Part shown: one piece after another, positions 27,495 through 35,570 of the stretch
Layout of the letters: each line of letters starts with the position of its first letter
Numbering within the stretch: position 1 is the stretch's first letter
Source: S5-327 sp965200975
GTDB lineage: Bacteria > Chloroflexota > Dehalococcoidia > Lucifugimonadales > Australimonadaceae
DNA length: 64,000 nt
Reading direction: 5' to 3'
Assembly (NCBI GenBank): GCA_965200975.1
Contig: OZ241740.1
Coordinates: 806,001-870,000, forward strand
Notes under the pieces: model-generated
Seen by the model: only the letters and a program-made list of their open reading frames with translations
What the model was told of the DNA's origin: nothing
Database searches by the model: none
Translations under genes and position numbers: made by a program

Positions 27495-28466
27495 GTGACG
27501 ATCAGTTCTGCAGCCCCGGTCCGCGCCACTGTTGCGCTCAATCGTATTGAGCCAATGCTGCCGACCGCCTCGCCGGAGCCGGCGGATTCGCCCGACCGGA
27601 TCTACGAGATTAAGTGGGAGGGGATTCGGGCGATCTCCGTCGTCGACGGCGCCGGCGCGCTGATGCACACGCGCGGAGGCGCCGACCTCTCGCATGCGTT
27701 CTACGACGTAACCGCCGCAGTCCGCGAGGCGGCAGGCGGCGCCGAGGTCGTGCTCGATGGCGAGCTCGTGGTGCTCAACGACGACGGGATCCCCGAGCGG
27801 CACGCGGTCGTCGACCGGTGGCTCGCCGGAGCGCCGATGCTCGCGGTCGCGCAGGTGAACTATGAGGTGTTCGATATCCTGCGCCTGAACGGCCGATCCC
27901 TCACAGGGCTGCCGCTCTACGAGCGCAAGAGGATATTGCACGACGTGGTGCGCCCCAACGCGACGACGCACCTCTGTCACTTCGAGGAGGGCGAGGGCGT
28001 CGCCATGTACGACGCAGCCCTGGAGCTGGGCCTGCACGGCGTCGTGGCGAAGAACAAGCACAGCCTCTACGAGCCAGGCAAGCGCACGCTGCATTGGCTC
28101 TCGGTGCAGCCCGTTCGCACGACGAACCTGGTGGTGGGCGGCTACACGTTCGGCGGGAGCGAGCAACCGTTCGCGTCGCTGCTGCTCGGCGCCTACGACG
28201 GCGGCAAGCTGAGGTACGTCGGCAGCGTGGCCGGCGGGTTCTCTCGCGGCGGCCCCGGCGCCGTCTATCAGCGGATCTCGCAACTGCATGCGGACGAGTG
28301 CCCGTTCGCCGAGGCCCCGGAGTTAGACCGCTTCTCGTACTGGTGCGCTCCGAAGCTGGCAGTGGAAGTCGAGTACGGCGAGCGCACGCCGGAAGGCGCG
28401 CTGCGTTTCCTGCTGTTCAACTCGCTCCGCCCCGACATTCCCCCGAGCGCGTGCGTTTTACCGTAG
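27495..28466 (+). CDS. Degenerate ATP-dependent DNA ligase-like protein
   Basis: A 323-residue protein with the nucleotidyltransferase and OB-fold plan of LigD/LigC ligases. Nucleophile K40 remains, but motif I reads K-W-E-G (E42 for the usual D). Motif III YEVFD (123-127) is kept. Motif IV is LHGVVAK, with H181 for the catalytic glutamate, and motif V is WLSVQ, with S203 and Q205 for both lysines. The window's LigD has all of these intact. The GTG at 27495 is 2 nt past the ku stop; an earlier TTG at 27462 is possible. It may be an inactive partner for Ku or a DNA-end-binding factor. Confidence 0.8.
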   Translation: MTISSAAPVRATVALNRIEPMLPTASPEPADSPDRIYEIKWEGIRAISVVDGAGALMHTRGGADLSHAFYDVTAAVREAAGGAEVVLDGELVVLNDDGIPERHAVVDRWLAGAPMLAVAQVNYEVFDILRLNGRSLTGLPLYERKRILHDVVRPNATTHLCHFEEGEGVAMYDAALELGLHGVVAKNKHSLYEPGKRTLHWLSVQPVRTTNLVVGGYTFGGSEQPFASLLLGAYDGGKLRYVGSVAGGFSRGGPGAVYQRISQLHADECPFAEAPELDRFSYWCAPKLAVEVEYGERTPEGALRFLLFNSLRPDIPPSACVLP

Positions 28467-28581
28467 TAAGCCCAACGCTCCCCTGAGGCAGCCGTCAAGA
28501 GCGCTCTCTCCCGCCCCTCGGCGGAAGAGGAGTATGATGCGCGCAGCACATGGCCCGTCTGCGGCCTTGGGAGGCGATGCA

Positions 28582-29706
28582 ATGTCGAGAGACGGCTTCC
28601 TTATCTTCGACAGCGATATGCACATTATGGAGCCGCCGGACTTGTGGCCGCGGTACATTGACGAGAAGTTCCGGAGCAGGGCGCCGGTCGGCGTGACGTC
28701 GGAGAATGTGCGAGATCTGCGCATTGACTGGCCCGACCTTCCCGGCCAGATCCGCGGCGGCATCAACCCCGTCGGCCATAACTACGAGCGCAACCAGAAA
28801 CTCTACAGGACGGACTCGGAACAGGGGTGGGTCTCCGAGGTGCAGCTCGAGGCTATGGACATCGAAGGCATCGACGTGGCGGTGATGTTTCCGAGCCGCG
28901 GCTTGAGCGTGCTCACCAGGCCGGACCTGGACACGGCGTTTGCCGCGGCGATCGCCCGCGCCTACAACGACTGGATGTACGACTTCTGCGCGCTCGACCC
29001 CGACAGAATGTTCGGCGCCGGCATGATTTCGGTGTACGACATCAACGACGCGGTGGCGGAGACCCGCCGCGCGGTGAACGAACTCGGGTTCAAGGCGGTG
29101 TTCGTGCGCTCGAACGTGGTTGTGGGCAAGCCCTGGCACGATCCCTACTTCGAGCCCCTATGGAACGTGCTGGAGGAGCTCGACATCCCCATCGGCTTCC
29201 ACGAAGCCACCGGGTCGATGTCGAAACAGGCGGGGGAACATTTCAACAATTTCATGCTGCGCCGCATCTACTCGCAGCCGTTCGAGCAGATGATGGGGCT
29301 CGGAAGCTTCATCGGCGGAGGCGTGCTCGAACGCCATCCGAACCTGCGCGCCGCGTTCCTCGAGGCCAACTGCGCGTGGCTCCCCTGGCTCCTCTGGCGC
29401 GTGGAAGAGGCCCACGAGCGCGAGCTCGACGCCTATATGCCGGAGCTTACCGAGTCGCCCATAGAGCTGTTCAAGCGGCAGTGCTGGGTGTCCATCGAAC
29501 CGGACGAGACGCCGGCCAAGTACACGCTCGACTACGTAGGCAGCGACCAGATTGTGTTCTCGACCGACTACCCGCACGGAGACTCGCGCTATCCGGAGGC
29601 AGTGAACGCGTTCCTCGAGTTGGACATACCAGCCGAGGACAAGCGGAAGATACTGTGGGACAACTGCGCGCGGCTGTACAAGGTCGGCGTCCGCGCGGCA
29701 GTGTAG
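28582..29706 (+). CDS. ACMSD-like metal-dependent amidohydrolase
   Basis: A 374-residue amidohydrolase-2 family TIM barrel. The first-strand metal motif is IFDSDMHIMEP, a metal histidine lies in IGFHEATG, and the late catalytic aspartate is in FSTDYPHGDSRYP. Asn/Arg-rich segments (NPVGHNYERNQ) are typical of the long bacterial branch. GGGAGG lies 8 nt before the ATG at 28582, favouring it over an ATG at 28534. Of the window's four paralogs it shares with 35571 and 63284 the style of second-half sequence. Substrate unknown. Confidence 0.85.
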   Translation: MSRDGFLIFDSDMHIMEPPDLWPRYIDEKFRSRAPVGVTSENVRDLRIDWPDLPGQIRGGINPVGHNYERNQKLYRTDSEQGWVSEVQLEAMDIEGIDVAVMFPSRGLSVLTRPDLDTAFAAAIARAYNDWMYDFCALDPDRMFGAGMISVYDINDAVAETRRAVNELGFKAVFVRSNVVVGKPWHDPYFEPLWNVLEELDIPIGFHEATGSMSKQAGEHFNNFMLRRIYSQPFEQMMGLGSFIGGGVLERHPNLRAAFLEANCAWLPWLLWRVEEAHERELDAYMPELTESPIELFKRQCWVSIEPDETPAKYTLDYVGSDQIVFSTDYPHGDSRYPEAVNAFLELDIPAEDKRKILWDNCARLYKVGVRAAV

Positions 29707-29787
29707 GGCGGCGCGTCGTTCCCCAAGGTCGGAGAGCGAACGCCCTCCGGTTTCCAGCCGATGGCCAATGAGAGCGGGGCCAGCAAG

Positions 29788-29835
29788 CGCCGGCGCGTCG
29801 CTGGGGGAGAGGGCTCTCCTCCCCCCGGTCCCCTT
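29788..29835 (+). repeat. Dispersed hairpin repeat, diverged copy G
   Basis: GCGCCGGCG then CGCTGGGGGAGAGGG and CTCTCCTCCCCCC match the plan of the dispersed element (GC-rich head, interrupted palindrome, C-rich tail) with several changes. It lies between the amidohydrolase stop and tRNA-Leu. Confidence 0.5.
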
Positions 29836-29869
29836 GACGTCAGGGATGGCGGCGAGGCGGGCGAGTCGG

Positions 29870-29955
29870 TGGTGCCGAAGGCCGGATTCGAACCGGCATG
29901 GGGTTGCCCCCAACGGTTTTTGAGACCGTCGCGTCTACCATTCCGCCACTTCGGC
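29870..29955 (-). tRNA. tRNA-Leu (anticodon CAA)
   Basis: An 86-nt class II tRNA with CCA encoded. The acceptor is GCCGAAG paired with CTTCGGC; the anticodon loop is CTCAAAA within the ACGGT/ACCGT stem; the variable arm is long (TTGGGGGCAACCCCA); the T loop is GGTTCGAATCC. Confidence 0.95.
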
Positions 29956-30026
29956 AGGCAAAGCGATTGTAGCTGATGCAGCTGATTTAGCTGATTGCGG
30001 GCGGTCAAGCGCCGGGGGCATAAAGC

Positions 30027-30049
30027 AAGGCAGCCATACAGGCTGCCTT
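30027..30049 (-). terminator. Hairpin downstream of tRNA-Gly
   Basis: AAGGCAGCC and GGCTGCCTT form a perfect 9-bp stem with a 5-nt loop, followed on the minus strand by TGCTTTA. It would end or attenuate a tRNA-Phe/tRNA-Gly transcript before tRNA-Leu. Confidence 0.6.
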
Positions 30050-30064
30050 ACGTCTGGTTGTAGC

Positions 30065-30139
30065 TGGAGCGGAAGACGGGATTTGAACCCGCGACCTTCT
30101 CCTTGGCAAGGAGATGCTCTACCCCTGAGCCACTTCCGC
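30065..30139 (-). tRNA. tRNA-Gly (anticodon GCC)
   Basis: A 75-nt cloverleaf with CCA encoded. The acceptor is GCGGAAG/CTTCCGC, the anticodon loop is TTGCCAA in the TCTCC/GGAGA stem, and the T arm is GCGGGTTCAAATCCCGT. Confidence 0.95.
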
Positions 30140-30174
30140 CCGTTCGCCGGAGCCGCCGCACCGAGCAGACCGGC

Positions 30175-30250
30175 TGGTGCCGAGGCCCAGACTTGAACTG
30201 GGGACCACAGCATTTTCAGTGCTGCGCTCTACCAACTGAGCTACCTCGGC
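30175..30250 (-). tRNA. tRNA-Phe (anticodon GAA)
   Basis: A 76-nt cloverleaf with CCA encoded. The acceptor is GCCGAGG/CCTCGGC, the D arm is GCTCAGTTGGTAGAGC, and the anticodon loop is CTGAAAA in the CAGCA/TGCTG stem. It is the first gene of the Phe-Gly-Leu cluster on the minus strand. Confidence 0.95.
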
Positions 30251-30365
30251 CCGTGCCGCTATGCTACGGAGCGCCCGCGAGGACTGTCAAGCGCGCGAGT
30301 AGCTGACGCAAACCCTGCCGAACCGGGCGAACGCTCTGCCGGCAGGCGGCTATCGAGAGGGGTGG

Positions 30366-30524
30366 TTAGGCGGCTGTGCGGCGCTGATCGATGAGCGTGA
30401 GCGCCGCGGACGTGTCCATGGGGCGCCCGCACTGGATGCACCGGTACTCCAATCCGTCGAGCTCTTCCCAGCAGCTAACGTCGCCGCCGCAATTGGTGCA
30501 TGCTTTTACGAGAATCGCTGCCAT
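30366..30524 (-). CDS. Small zinc-ribbon protein (52 aa)
   Basis: A short gene reading MAAILVKACTNCGGDV onward, 52 codons plus TAA. Two CxxC pairs, C9/C12 and C29/C32, are spaced as in a zinc ribbon, with C18 between them. The rest is polar with a basic end (DQRRTAA). It is found just upstream (minus strand) of the tRNA cluster and downstream of another small gene of the same orientation. No known family name can be assigned; small zinc ribbons commonly mediate nucleic-acid or protein contacts. Confidence 0.65.
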   Translation of the reverse strand: MAAILVKACTNCGGDVSCWEELDGLEYRCIQCGRPMDTSAALTLIDQRRTAA

Positions 30525-30645
30525 TGTTCCGAATCCTTGCTGATGATGGTGTTTGATGGGGAGAAAGCGCCCGGAGCCCGCTGACTGGAGCCGGGAGCGC
30601 TTCGGTTCCCCTTTTTCCTGGTGTGCTTGGCAGGGCAGGGGGGCC

Positions 30646-30852
30646 TTAGGCGGCCTTCCCCATGACCTCTGCTCTCTCCTCCGCGCTCGCCTCGATGGGC
30701 GTTACGGGGGCCGGAGCCTCGTGCAAAGCGGACATGACGGCGTTGATCCGCTTGGCCATCTCCGAAGGGTTCTCGGCGTGCTGCCCGGCGATCCGCCAGT
30801 ACGCCATCCCCTCTTCGAACGCGCGGTAGATTCCTGTGACTATCTGTAGCAT
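30646..30852 (-). CDS. Small hypothetical protein (68 aa)
   Basis: A 68-residue protein starting MLQIVTGIYRAFEEG. It is mostly helical and amphipathic with an Ala/Pro/Glu-rich second half; no family recognised. I chose the ATG at 30852 because AGAGGAAGG lies about 7 nt upstream. A GC-rich stem (about 30561-30602) between it and the zinc-ribbon gene may be a terminator. Confidence 0.5.
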   Translation of the reverse strand: MLQIVTGIYRAFEEGMAYWRIAGQHAENPSEMAKRINAVMSALHEAPAPVTPIEASAEERAEVMGKAA

Positions 30853-30999
30853 TTTCGCGCCTTCCTCTCTCGTTACTCGTAATCCGGCGGTCCTTCGTGG
30901 CGCCACGCTCTCTAGCCGTCATAGTCATTATACGCAATGGCCGCGACGAATTCAACCCATCTGATTACGAAAATGCGACAACTGCGCTTATCGCGTGGT

Positions 31000-32256
31000 T
31001 CAGGAACGGGCGTCGAGCAGAAGGAGCGCTTGCCCCAGCACGCGCGTTCCGGTCACGATCGCGTCGAGCTCCGCCCACTCCTCGGGGCAGTGGCTCCGGC
31101 CATCCCTGCACGGAATGAACACCATGCCCACAGGAGCGACGGGCGCGAGCCGGGCCGCGTCGTGCGACGCGCGGCTCGGCAACCGCATCGCCGGGATGCG
31201 CAAATCGGCGGCGGCATCCGCAACAACGTCCTGCATGGCCGACGGGATCGGGACAGGCAACTCTTCATGACGCCATTCGAGCGTCGAGGCGAGCCCGCGC
31301 CTTGCGCAGATCTGGCGCAGCGCGTCCTCTATCTCTCCCATCGCCCACGCTAGCGCCTCGCGCTGGGTGCTGCGCGTCTCCACGGTCATATCCACGCGCC
31401 CGGGGATGACGTTGACCATATTCGGGCTCACCCGCAGAAACCCGACGGTCCCCACGCTCTCCTGGACGATATCCGGCGAACTGACGATCCTTTCGACCGC
31501 CAGCGTCAGCTCCGCGGCGCCGGCGAGCGCGTCCCGTCTGTCCCCCATCGCGGTCGCTCCCGCGTGGTCGGCTGTTCCGGTAATCGAAACGACGGCGCGG
31601 CAGGGCGCCGCCACGATGGTTACGACGCCGACTTCTACGCCCGCGCGTTCGAGGACGGGGCCCTGCTCGATGTGCAACTCGAGGTAGCCGGCGATGTCGC
31701 CGGGCTCGCGCCGCGCCGCGCCGAGGCGCGAAACGTCGCCGCCGAGCCGCGCGATGGCGTCGGCCAGCGGTTCCCCCGTAGGAGCGGACGCCGCCTCGAC
31801 CATCGCTGCTGTTACGTCGCCGGCCATAATGCGGCTGCCCAGCGGGCTCAGGTTGACAATAGTCGGCTCCTCGCAGACGAAATCGACGACTTCCAGGCGG
31901 CGTGTGAGGACAAGCCCCGCCTCCTGGATGCTGCGCGCGACTTCGAGGGCGCCGAGTACGCCGACGATGCCGTCGAACCGCCCGCCCGCTTCCACCGTGT
32001 CGATGTGAGAGCCGAGCATCAGCACGGGACCGCCGCCGTTTCCGAGTCCGCCGATGAGGTTGCCCGCCGAGTCAACGCGCGTGTCGAGGCCGGCGTCGCG
32101 GAAGCGTTCCGCCAGCCAGGCGCGGGCAGCCTCGTAGAGAGGCGAGAAGGCCCGGCGCGTGTACGGCGAATCCGGCTCGGTGAACTCCGCCAGGCGGGCG
32201 AGGTCGGACTCGATGCGGTCGCGGCGAATGTCGAGGCGGGGAAGGGGAGTAGTCAC
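31000..32256 (-). CDS. M20-family Zn-dependent amidohydrolase (allantoate/N-carbamoyl amino acid type)
   Basis: A 418-residue hydrolase of the N-carbamoyl-L-amino-acid hydrolase/allantoate amidohydrolase/beta-ureidopropionase group. Metal-site motifs are GSHIDTVEAGGRFDGIVGVLGALE (first H and bridging D), CEEP, LELHIEQGPVLE and a late SRASHDAARLAPVAP histidine. The lid/dimerisation domain lies between residues about 210 and 330. It probably opens a carbamoyl or ureido group in pyrimidine, hydantoin or purine breakdown. The start is GTG with AGGAG 5 nt upstream. Confidence 0.88.
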   Translation of the reverse strand: MTTPLPRLDIRRDRIESDLARLAEFTEPDSPYTRRAFSPLYEAARAWLAERFRDAGLDTRVDSAGNLIGGLGNGGGPVLMLGSHIDTVEAGGRFDGIVGVLGALEVARSIQEAGLVLTRRLEVVDFVCEEPTIVNLSPLGSRIMAGDVTAAMVEAASAPTGEPLADAIARLGGDVSRLGAARREPGDIAGYLELHIEQGPVLERAGVEVGVVTIVAAPCRAVVSITGTADHAGATAMGDRRDALAGAAELTLAVERIVSSPDIVQESVGTVGFLRVSPNMVNVIPGRVDMTVETRSTQREALAWAMGEIEDALRQICARRGLASTLEWRHEELPVPIPSAMQDVVADAAADLRIPAMRLPSRASHDAARLAPVAPVGMVFIPCRDGRSHCPEEWAELDAIVTGTRVLGQALLLLDARS

Positions 32257-32472
32257 AAGTCTCCTGCTGTGCTGAGCGTTGCTTCATCGTAGGAGGGAGC
32301 GCAGCGCGGGGCAAGGGGCGGTTGTCGCGCGTCGGCTTGGGTTTGCGCCGCGGGAAGCGCGAGGCGGGAAGCCTGTCCCCGCTGCGCGGGCCGGGAGGCT
32401 GCGCGCGCGGGTGATAGCATGGCTCGGCGTTGGGTCTGGCGCGAGGCAGCCGAATCCCTTTCGGAGAGAGCT

Positions 32473-33381
32473 ATGACGTGGGTTGCGGCGGTGCTGATCA
32501 GCACGTCGCTGTTTGCTGTAGTGACGGTGTTCGACAAGCGGCTGGCGACGAATTTGTTCCCGAGCGCGGGGGCGTTCAATGCCGCGTTCGGGCTGCTGCA
32601 AGCGGTGATCGCAGTCGTGTACTTCTCCGCAGTCGTGCCCACTGTAGGGTTCGACGGCGGAGCGGGCGTTCCCTGGGCGATTGCGAGCGGGCTGCTGTGG
32701 GCGCTGGGGCTGTTCCTGTTCTTCCATGGCCTGAGCATGGAGGAAGCCTCGCGCGCGGCGCCGATTCAGCAGGTTGGCCCCATATTCGCCTCGGTCGCCG
32801 CAGTCGTCTTCCTCGGCGAGACGCTCTCAGCGCTGCAGTGGGGGGCGGTGGTGGTGGTGATTCTGGGAGCGGGGCTGGTGTCGGCGCGTCCGGAGCAGGG
32901 GCTGTTCCGGCTTGCGCGAGGCAAGGCGTTCTTCATCCTGCTGGCGGGCAGCTTCTCCATAGGCATGGCGTTCATCGTGAGCGAACAGGCGACCCGCGTG
33001 ATGAACGTGTGGGGAATTCAGGCGATCCGCGCCGCCGCGATGTCGGCGGGAGTGCTTGCGCTCTCGGCGCGGCCCTCGACGTTGCGCCAGCTGCGCAGCG
33101 TGGGCGGAACGGTGCGCGCCTGGGGCGCTCTTATCCTCGCCGAAGGCATACTCGCGCCTATCGCCGCGCTGATGTTCGTCATTGCCCTCAGCCTTGGCCC
33201 TGTGTCCTCCGTGAGCGCCGTGTCCGCGTCGCGTCCGATGTTCGTGCTCGCGCTCGGGGTGCTGCTCAGCACGAGGCATTTTGATGTGCTGCACGAGCGC
33301 ATCGATCGAAGCTCTATCGGCGTGAAGGCAGCCGCCATCGCAATGATCGTGGCTGGCGTAGTCACGCTCAGCCTTGGGTGA
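32473..33381 (+). CDS. EamA/DMT-type membrane transporter
   Basis: A 302-residue integral membrane protein of the drug/metabolite transporter superfamily with about ten hydrophobic helices arranged as two EamA repeats; the repeat signature EEASRAAPIQQVGPIFASVAA-like region ends the first half and ALGPVSSVSAVSAS-like sequence the second. It likely exports or imports a small metabolite. The ATG at 32473 has GGAGAG nearby and opens directly into helix 1; an ATG at 32419 would add an arginine-rich leader. It is divergent from the M20 hydrolase. Confidence 0.82.
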   Translation: MTWVAAVLISTSLFAVVTVFDKRLATNLFPSAGAFNAAFGLLQAVIAVVYFSAVVPTVGFDGGAGVPWAIASGLLWALGLFLFFHGLSMEEASRAAPIQQVGPIFASVAAVVFLGETLSALQWGAVVVVILGAGLVSARPEQGLFRLARGKAFFILLAGSFSIGMAFIVSEQATRVMNVWGIQAIRAAAMSAGVLALSARPSTLRQLRSVGGTVRAWGALILAEGILAPIAALMFVIALSLGPVSSVSAVSASRPMFVLALGVLLSTRHFDVLHERIDRSSIGVKAAAIAMIVAGVVTLSLG

Positions 33382-33411
33382 CGGGCCGGAGAGACCGCGC
33401 TATCGACCGCG

Positions 33412-34296
33412 CTACCCGCCGCCGACCGGGCGGACGATCTCGAGGCGGTCTCCGTCCTGCAGCGTAATGCCCCCGAACGCTTCGCGCTCCACTACCTCCC
33501 CGTTGCGCGCGACGGCCACGTAGCGCCCCGCGAACCCGAGCGTTTCGAGGTACGCCGCAATCGTCAACGCCGCGCCGACCTGCTGCTCGGCGCCGTTGAC
33601 AATGAGCCGCAGCGCTCCGGGGACGCTCCGCGCCGCCCAGGCGTCGCGCACTGCGGCGGCCAGACGCTTGGCGGCCTCCGCCGGGTCGGCTGCCGCGAGG
33701 ATGCTGCTGATGACGGCGACGCCCGCCGCGCCCGCCGCGATGACGTCGCCGGCGTTGGCCGCGCTGATCCCGCCGATGCCGACGACCGGCGCCGCGCTCG
33801 CATTCGACGCCTGCCGCGCAAGCTCGACTCCGGCGGGCGGCTGGCCGGGATGCGTCGGCGAACTGAACAGCGCGCCGGCGATGAGCAGGTCGGCGCCCTG
33901 CTGCGCCGCGTCGCGGGCCCCTGCCGCGTCGTGTACGGAGCGGCCTATCAGGATGGCGCGGGCCGCCACGGTGCGGGCGCTCGCCACCGTGCGCGACTGC
34001 TCGCCGAGCTGCACCCCGTCGGCGCGGGAGGCCTCGGCGATGCTGACGCTGTCGTTGATAAAGAGCAGCGCGCGCTCCGCCGTCGCTTCGCGCAAACGTT
34101 TGGCGAGTTCGAGTTGCGCGGCGTCGGGCAAGTCTTTCTCGCGCATCTGCACCAGGTTCACGCCGTTCTGCGCCGCGAGCTCGACGGCGCGCGCCAGTTC
34201 GGCGGGGCCGCCGGCGCGGCGGCGGTCGGTCACCAGCGCAATTACCGGCAGCGGAAGCGCAGGCGGAGACGGCGGAAGCAGCGGGTTGCCGGTCAT
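33412..34296 (-). CDS. ThiE-ThiS fusion (thiamin phosphate synthase plus sulfur carrier)
   Basis: A 294-residue fusion. Residues about 15-215 are thiamin-phosphate synthase, joining the thiazole and pyrimidine halves: VALVQMREKDL-like NLVQMREKDL, INDSVSIAEASRADGVQLGE, GALFSSPTHPG and VVGIGGISAANA. Residues about 228-294 are a ThiS beta-grasp domain ending VGGG, the C-terminal glycines used for sulfur transfer; the extra glycine is unusual but close to the GG rule. It starts 7 nt after thiG ends and is controlled by the upstream TPP riboswitch. Confidence 0.9.
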   Translation of the reverse strand: MTGNPLLPPSPPALPLPVIALVTDRRRAGGPAELARAVELAAQNGVNLVQMREKDLPDAAQLELAKRLREATAERALLFINDSVSIAEASRADGVQLGEQSRTVASARTVAARAILIGRSVHDAAGARDAAQQGADLLIAGALFSSPTHPGQPPAGVELARQASNASAAPVVGIGGISAANAGDVIAAGAAGVAVISSILAAADPAEAAKRLAAAVRDAWAARSVPGALRLIVNGAEQQVGAALTIAAYLETLGFAGRYVAVARNGEVVEREAFGGITLQDGDRLEIVRPVGGG

Positions 34297-34303
34297 GGCG
34301 GGC

Positions 34304-35089
34304 TCAGCTCGTGGCCTGAATGACGCCCTCGAGGGGGCTGCTCGCCTGCGCGTAACGCTGCGCCTCTATCCTGCCTGAGAGATAGGCGAGGCGGCCTGCC
34401 TCGACGCCGAGCTTGAAAGCTTCGGCCATGCGGGCGGGGTCTTTCGCACGGGCGATGGCGGTGTTTACGAGCACCGCGTCGGCGCCCATCTCCATCGCCT
34501 GGGCCGCGTGAGAGGGCACGGCAAGCCCCGCGTCGACGATAACGGGCACCGTGCACTGCTCGATGATGATCGACACCTCCTCGGCTGTATGGATGCCTTG
34601 GCCGGAGCCGATGGCGGAGCCGAGCGGCATAACCGTCGCGCAGCCGGCCTCTTCGAGGCGCATCGCGAGCACGGGGTCGGCGTGAATGTAGGGGAGCACC
34701 GTGAAGCCGTCGGCGATGAGCGCTCTCGCAGCCTCCAGCGTGCCGATGGGGTCGGGCAGCAGGTACTTGGGGTCGGGTATCACCTCGAGCTTCACCCAGT
34801 TCGGGAGGCCGAGCGAGCGGGCCAGCCGCGCCGTCATCAGCGCCTCGTCGGCGGTCTTGCAGCCGGCGGTGTTGGGCAGCACGGTGTAGCGGTCGGGGTC
34901 GATGACGTCGAGGATGGTCGGCTCGTTCGGGTTGCCCAGGTCGAGACGCCGAATGGCGACGGTGACGACCTCTGCGCCGGACGCGTCGAGCGACGCCACA
35001 AGCTCGTCGTTGGCGCGGTGGCGTCCGGTGCCGGTGAAGAGGCGTGAAGTGAAGGTGAAGTCGCCGACGCGCAGCAGATCGTTGGTCAT
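34304..35089 (-). CDS. thiG: Thiazole synthase ThiG
   Basis: A 261-residue TIM barrel that builds the thiazole phosphate of thiamin from DXP, a glycine imine and ThiS thiocarboxylate. The Schiff-base lysine is in WVKLEVI near residue 100; TVLPNTAGCKTADEA, VLPYIHADPVLA, VMPLGSAIGSGQGI and PVIVDAGLAVPSHA are family landmarks. The ATG at 35089 follows GGAGGGCGG; a longer frame upstream runs into the riboswitch and is rejected. It is the first gene of the thiG-thiE/S operon. Confidence 0.95.
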   Translation of the reverse strand: MTNDLLRVGDFTFTSRLFTGTGRHRANDELVASLDASGAEVVTVAIRRLDLGNPNEPTILDVIDPDRYTVLPNTAGCKTADEALMTARLARSLGLPNWVKLEVIPDPKYLLPDPIGTLEAARALIADGFTVLPYIHADPVLAMRLEEAGCATVMPLGSAIGSGQGIHTAEEVSIIIEQCTVPVIVDAGLAVPSHAAQAMEMGADAVLVNTAIARAKDPARMAEAFKLGVEAGRLAYLSGRIEAQRYAQASSPLEGVIQATS

Positions 35090-35109
35090 AGCCGCCCTCC
35101 CGGCGCCAA

Positions 35110-35151
35110 CAAAAAGACCGCTTGCCTCTCGTTCGGGGGAGGGAGCGGTCT
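35110..35151 (-). terminator. Intrinsic terminator before thiG
   Basis: AGACCGCT/AGCGGTCT make an 8-bp stem followed on the minus strand by TTTTTG. It lies between the riboswitch aptamer and the thiG start and its 5' stem directly follows the aptamer's last helix, fitting transcriptional attenuation by TPP. Confidence 0.82.
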
Positions 35152-35152
35152 C

Positions 35153-35244
35153 GCAGGTTCCCTCCGCTGGCATTACCCAGATCAGGTTGCCGGTCGCCCC
35201 GTAAGCGCAGGGCCTCTCAGCCGGGCTTCACCCAGCTCCCGGTA
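35153..35244 (-). promoter_or_regulatory. TPP (THI-box) riboswitch
   Basis: The minus strand carries the conserved THI-box pieces in order: GGGAGC, GGCTGAGAGG, ACCTGATCTGGGTAAT and GCCAGCGGAGGGA. These form the pyrimidine-sensor (CUGAGA) and pyrophosphate-sensor helices. TPP binding should favour the downstream terminator and reduce thiG and thiE-thiS expression. Confidence 0.95.
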
Positions 35245-35306
35245 TGTTGTGGCGTTGGAGTCGAGTCTACCAAACCTCCGCAACTCCGGACAAGGCGCGT
35301 CAGCGC

Positions 35307-35470
35307 CGGCGGTCTGCTGGGAGAGCGTTCGCTCCCCCAGACCCCCTCGTTGTTTTGGGTTCGCGCCCCCAGACCCCTCCCAGACTCCCTCGTTGTTTTG
35401 GGTTCGCTCCTCCAGACCCCCTCCCAGACTCCCTCGTTGTTTGGGTTCGCGCCCCCAGACCCCTGACGTA
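35307..35470 (+). repeat. Dispersed hairpin repeat copy C plus three 43-44-bp tandem units
   Basis: Copy C (core 35316-35347) has the palindrome GGGAGAGCG/CGCTCCCCC and tail AGACCCCCT. It runs into three head-to-tail units starting at 35346, 35389 and 35433, each CTCGTTGTTTTGGGTTCG followed by a C-rich CCAGACCCC segment (the third has one T fewer). No gene is seen in the region 35245-35570. Confidence 0.85.
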
Positions 35471-35570
35471 CCGGATTGCCCGACTTATTCGTCGGCGGCG
35501 AAAACCGGGCGGGCGCGTTGGCGCGGCGTGCGCTAAGATATGGCCCACTCTTGCCCTCAGGAGACGCCCC

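Noticed and set aside
29870..30250. tRNA cluster as an integration site for a mobile island
   Set aside because: No integrase, att duplication of a tRNA 3' end or phage gene was seen on either side.
35346..35470. Tandem units as a CRISPR array
   Set aside because: The units are contiguous and lack unique spacers; no cas genes are nearby.
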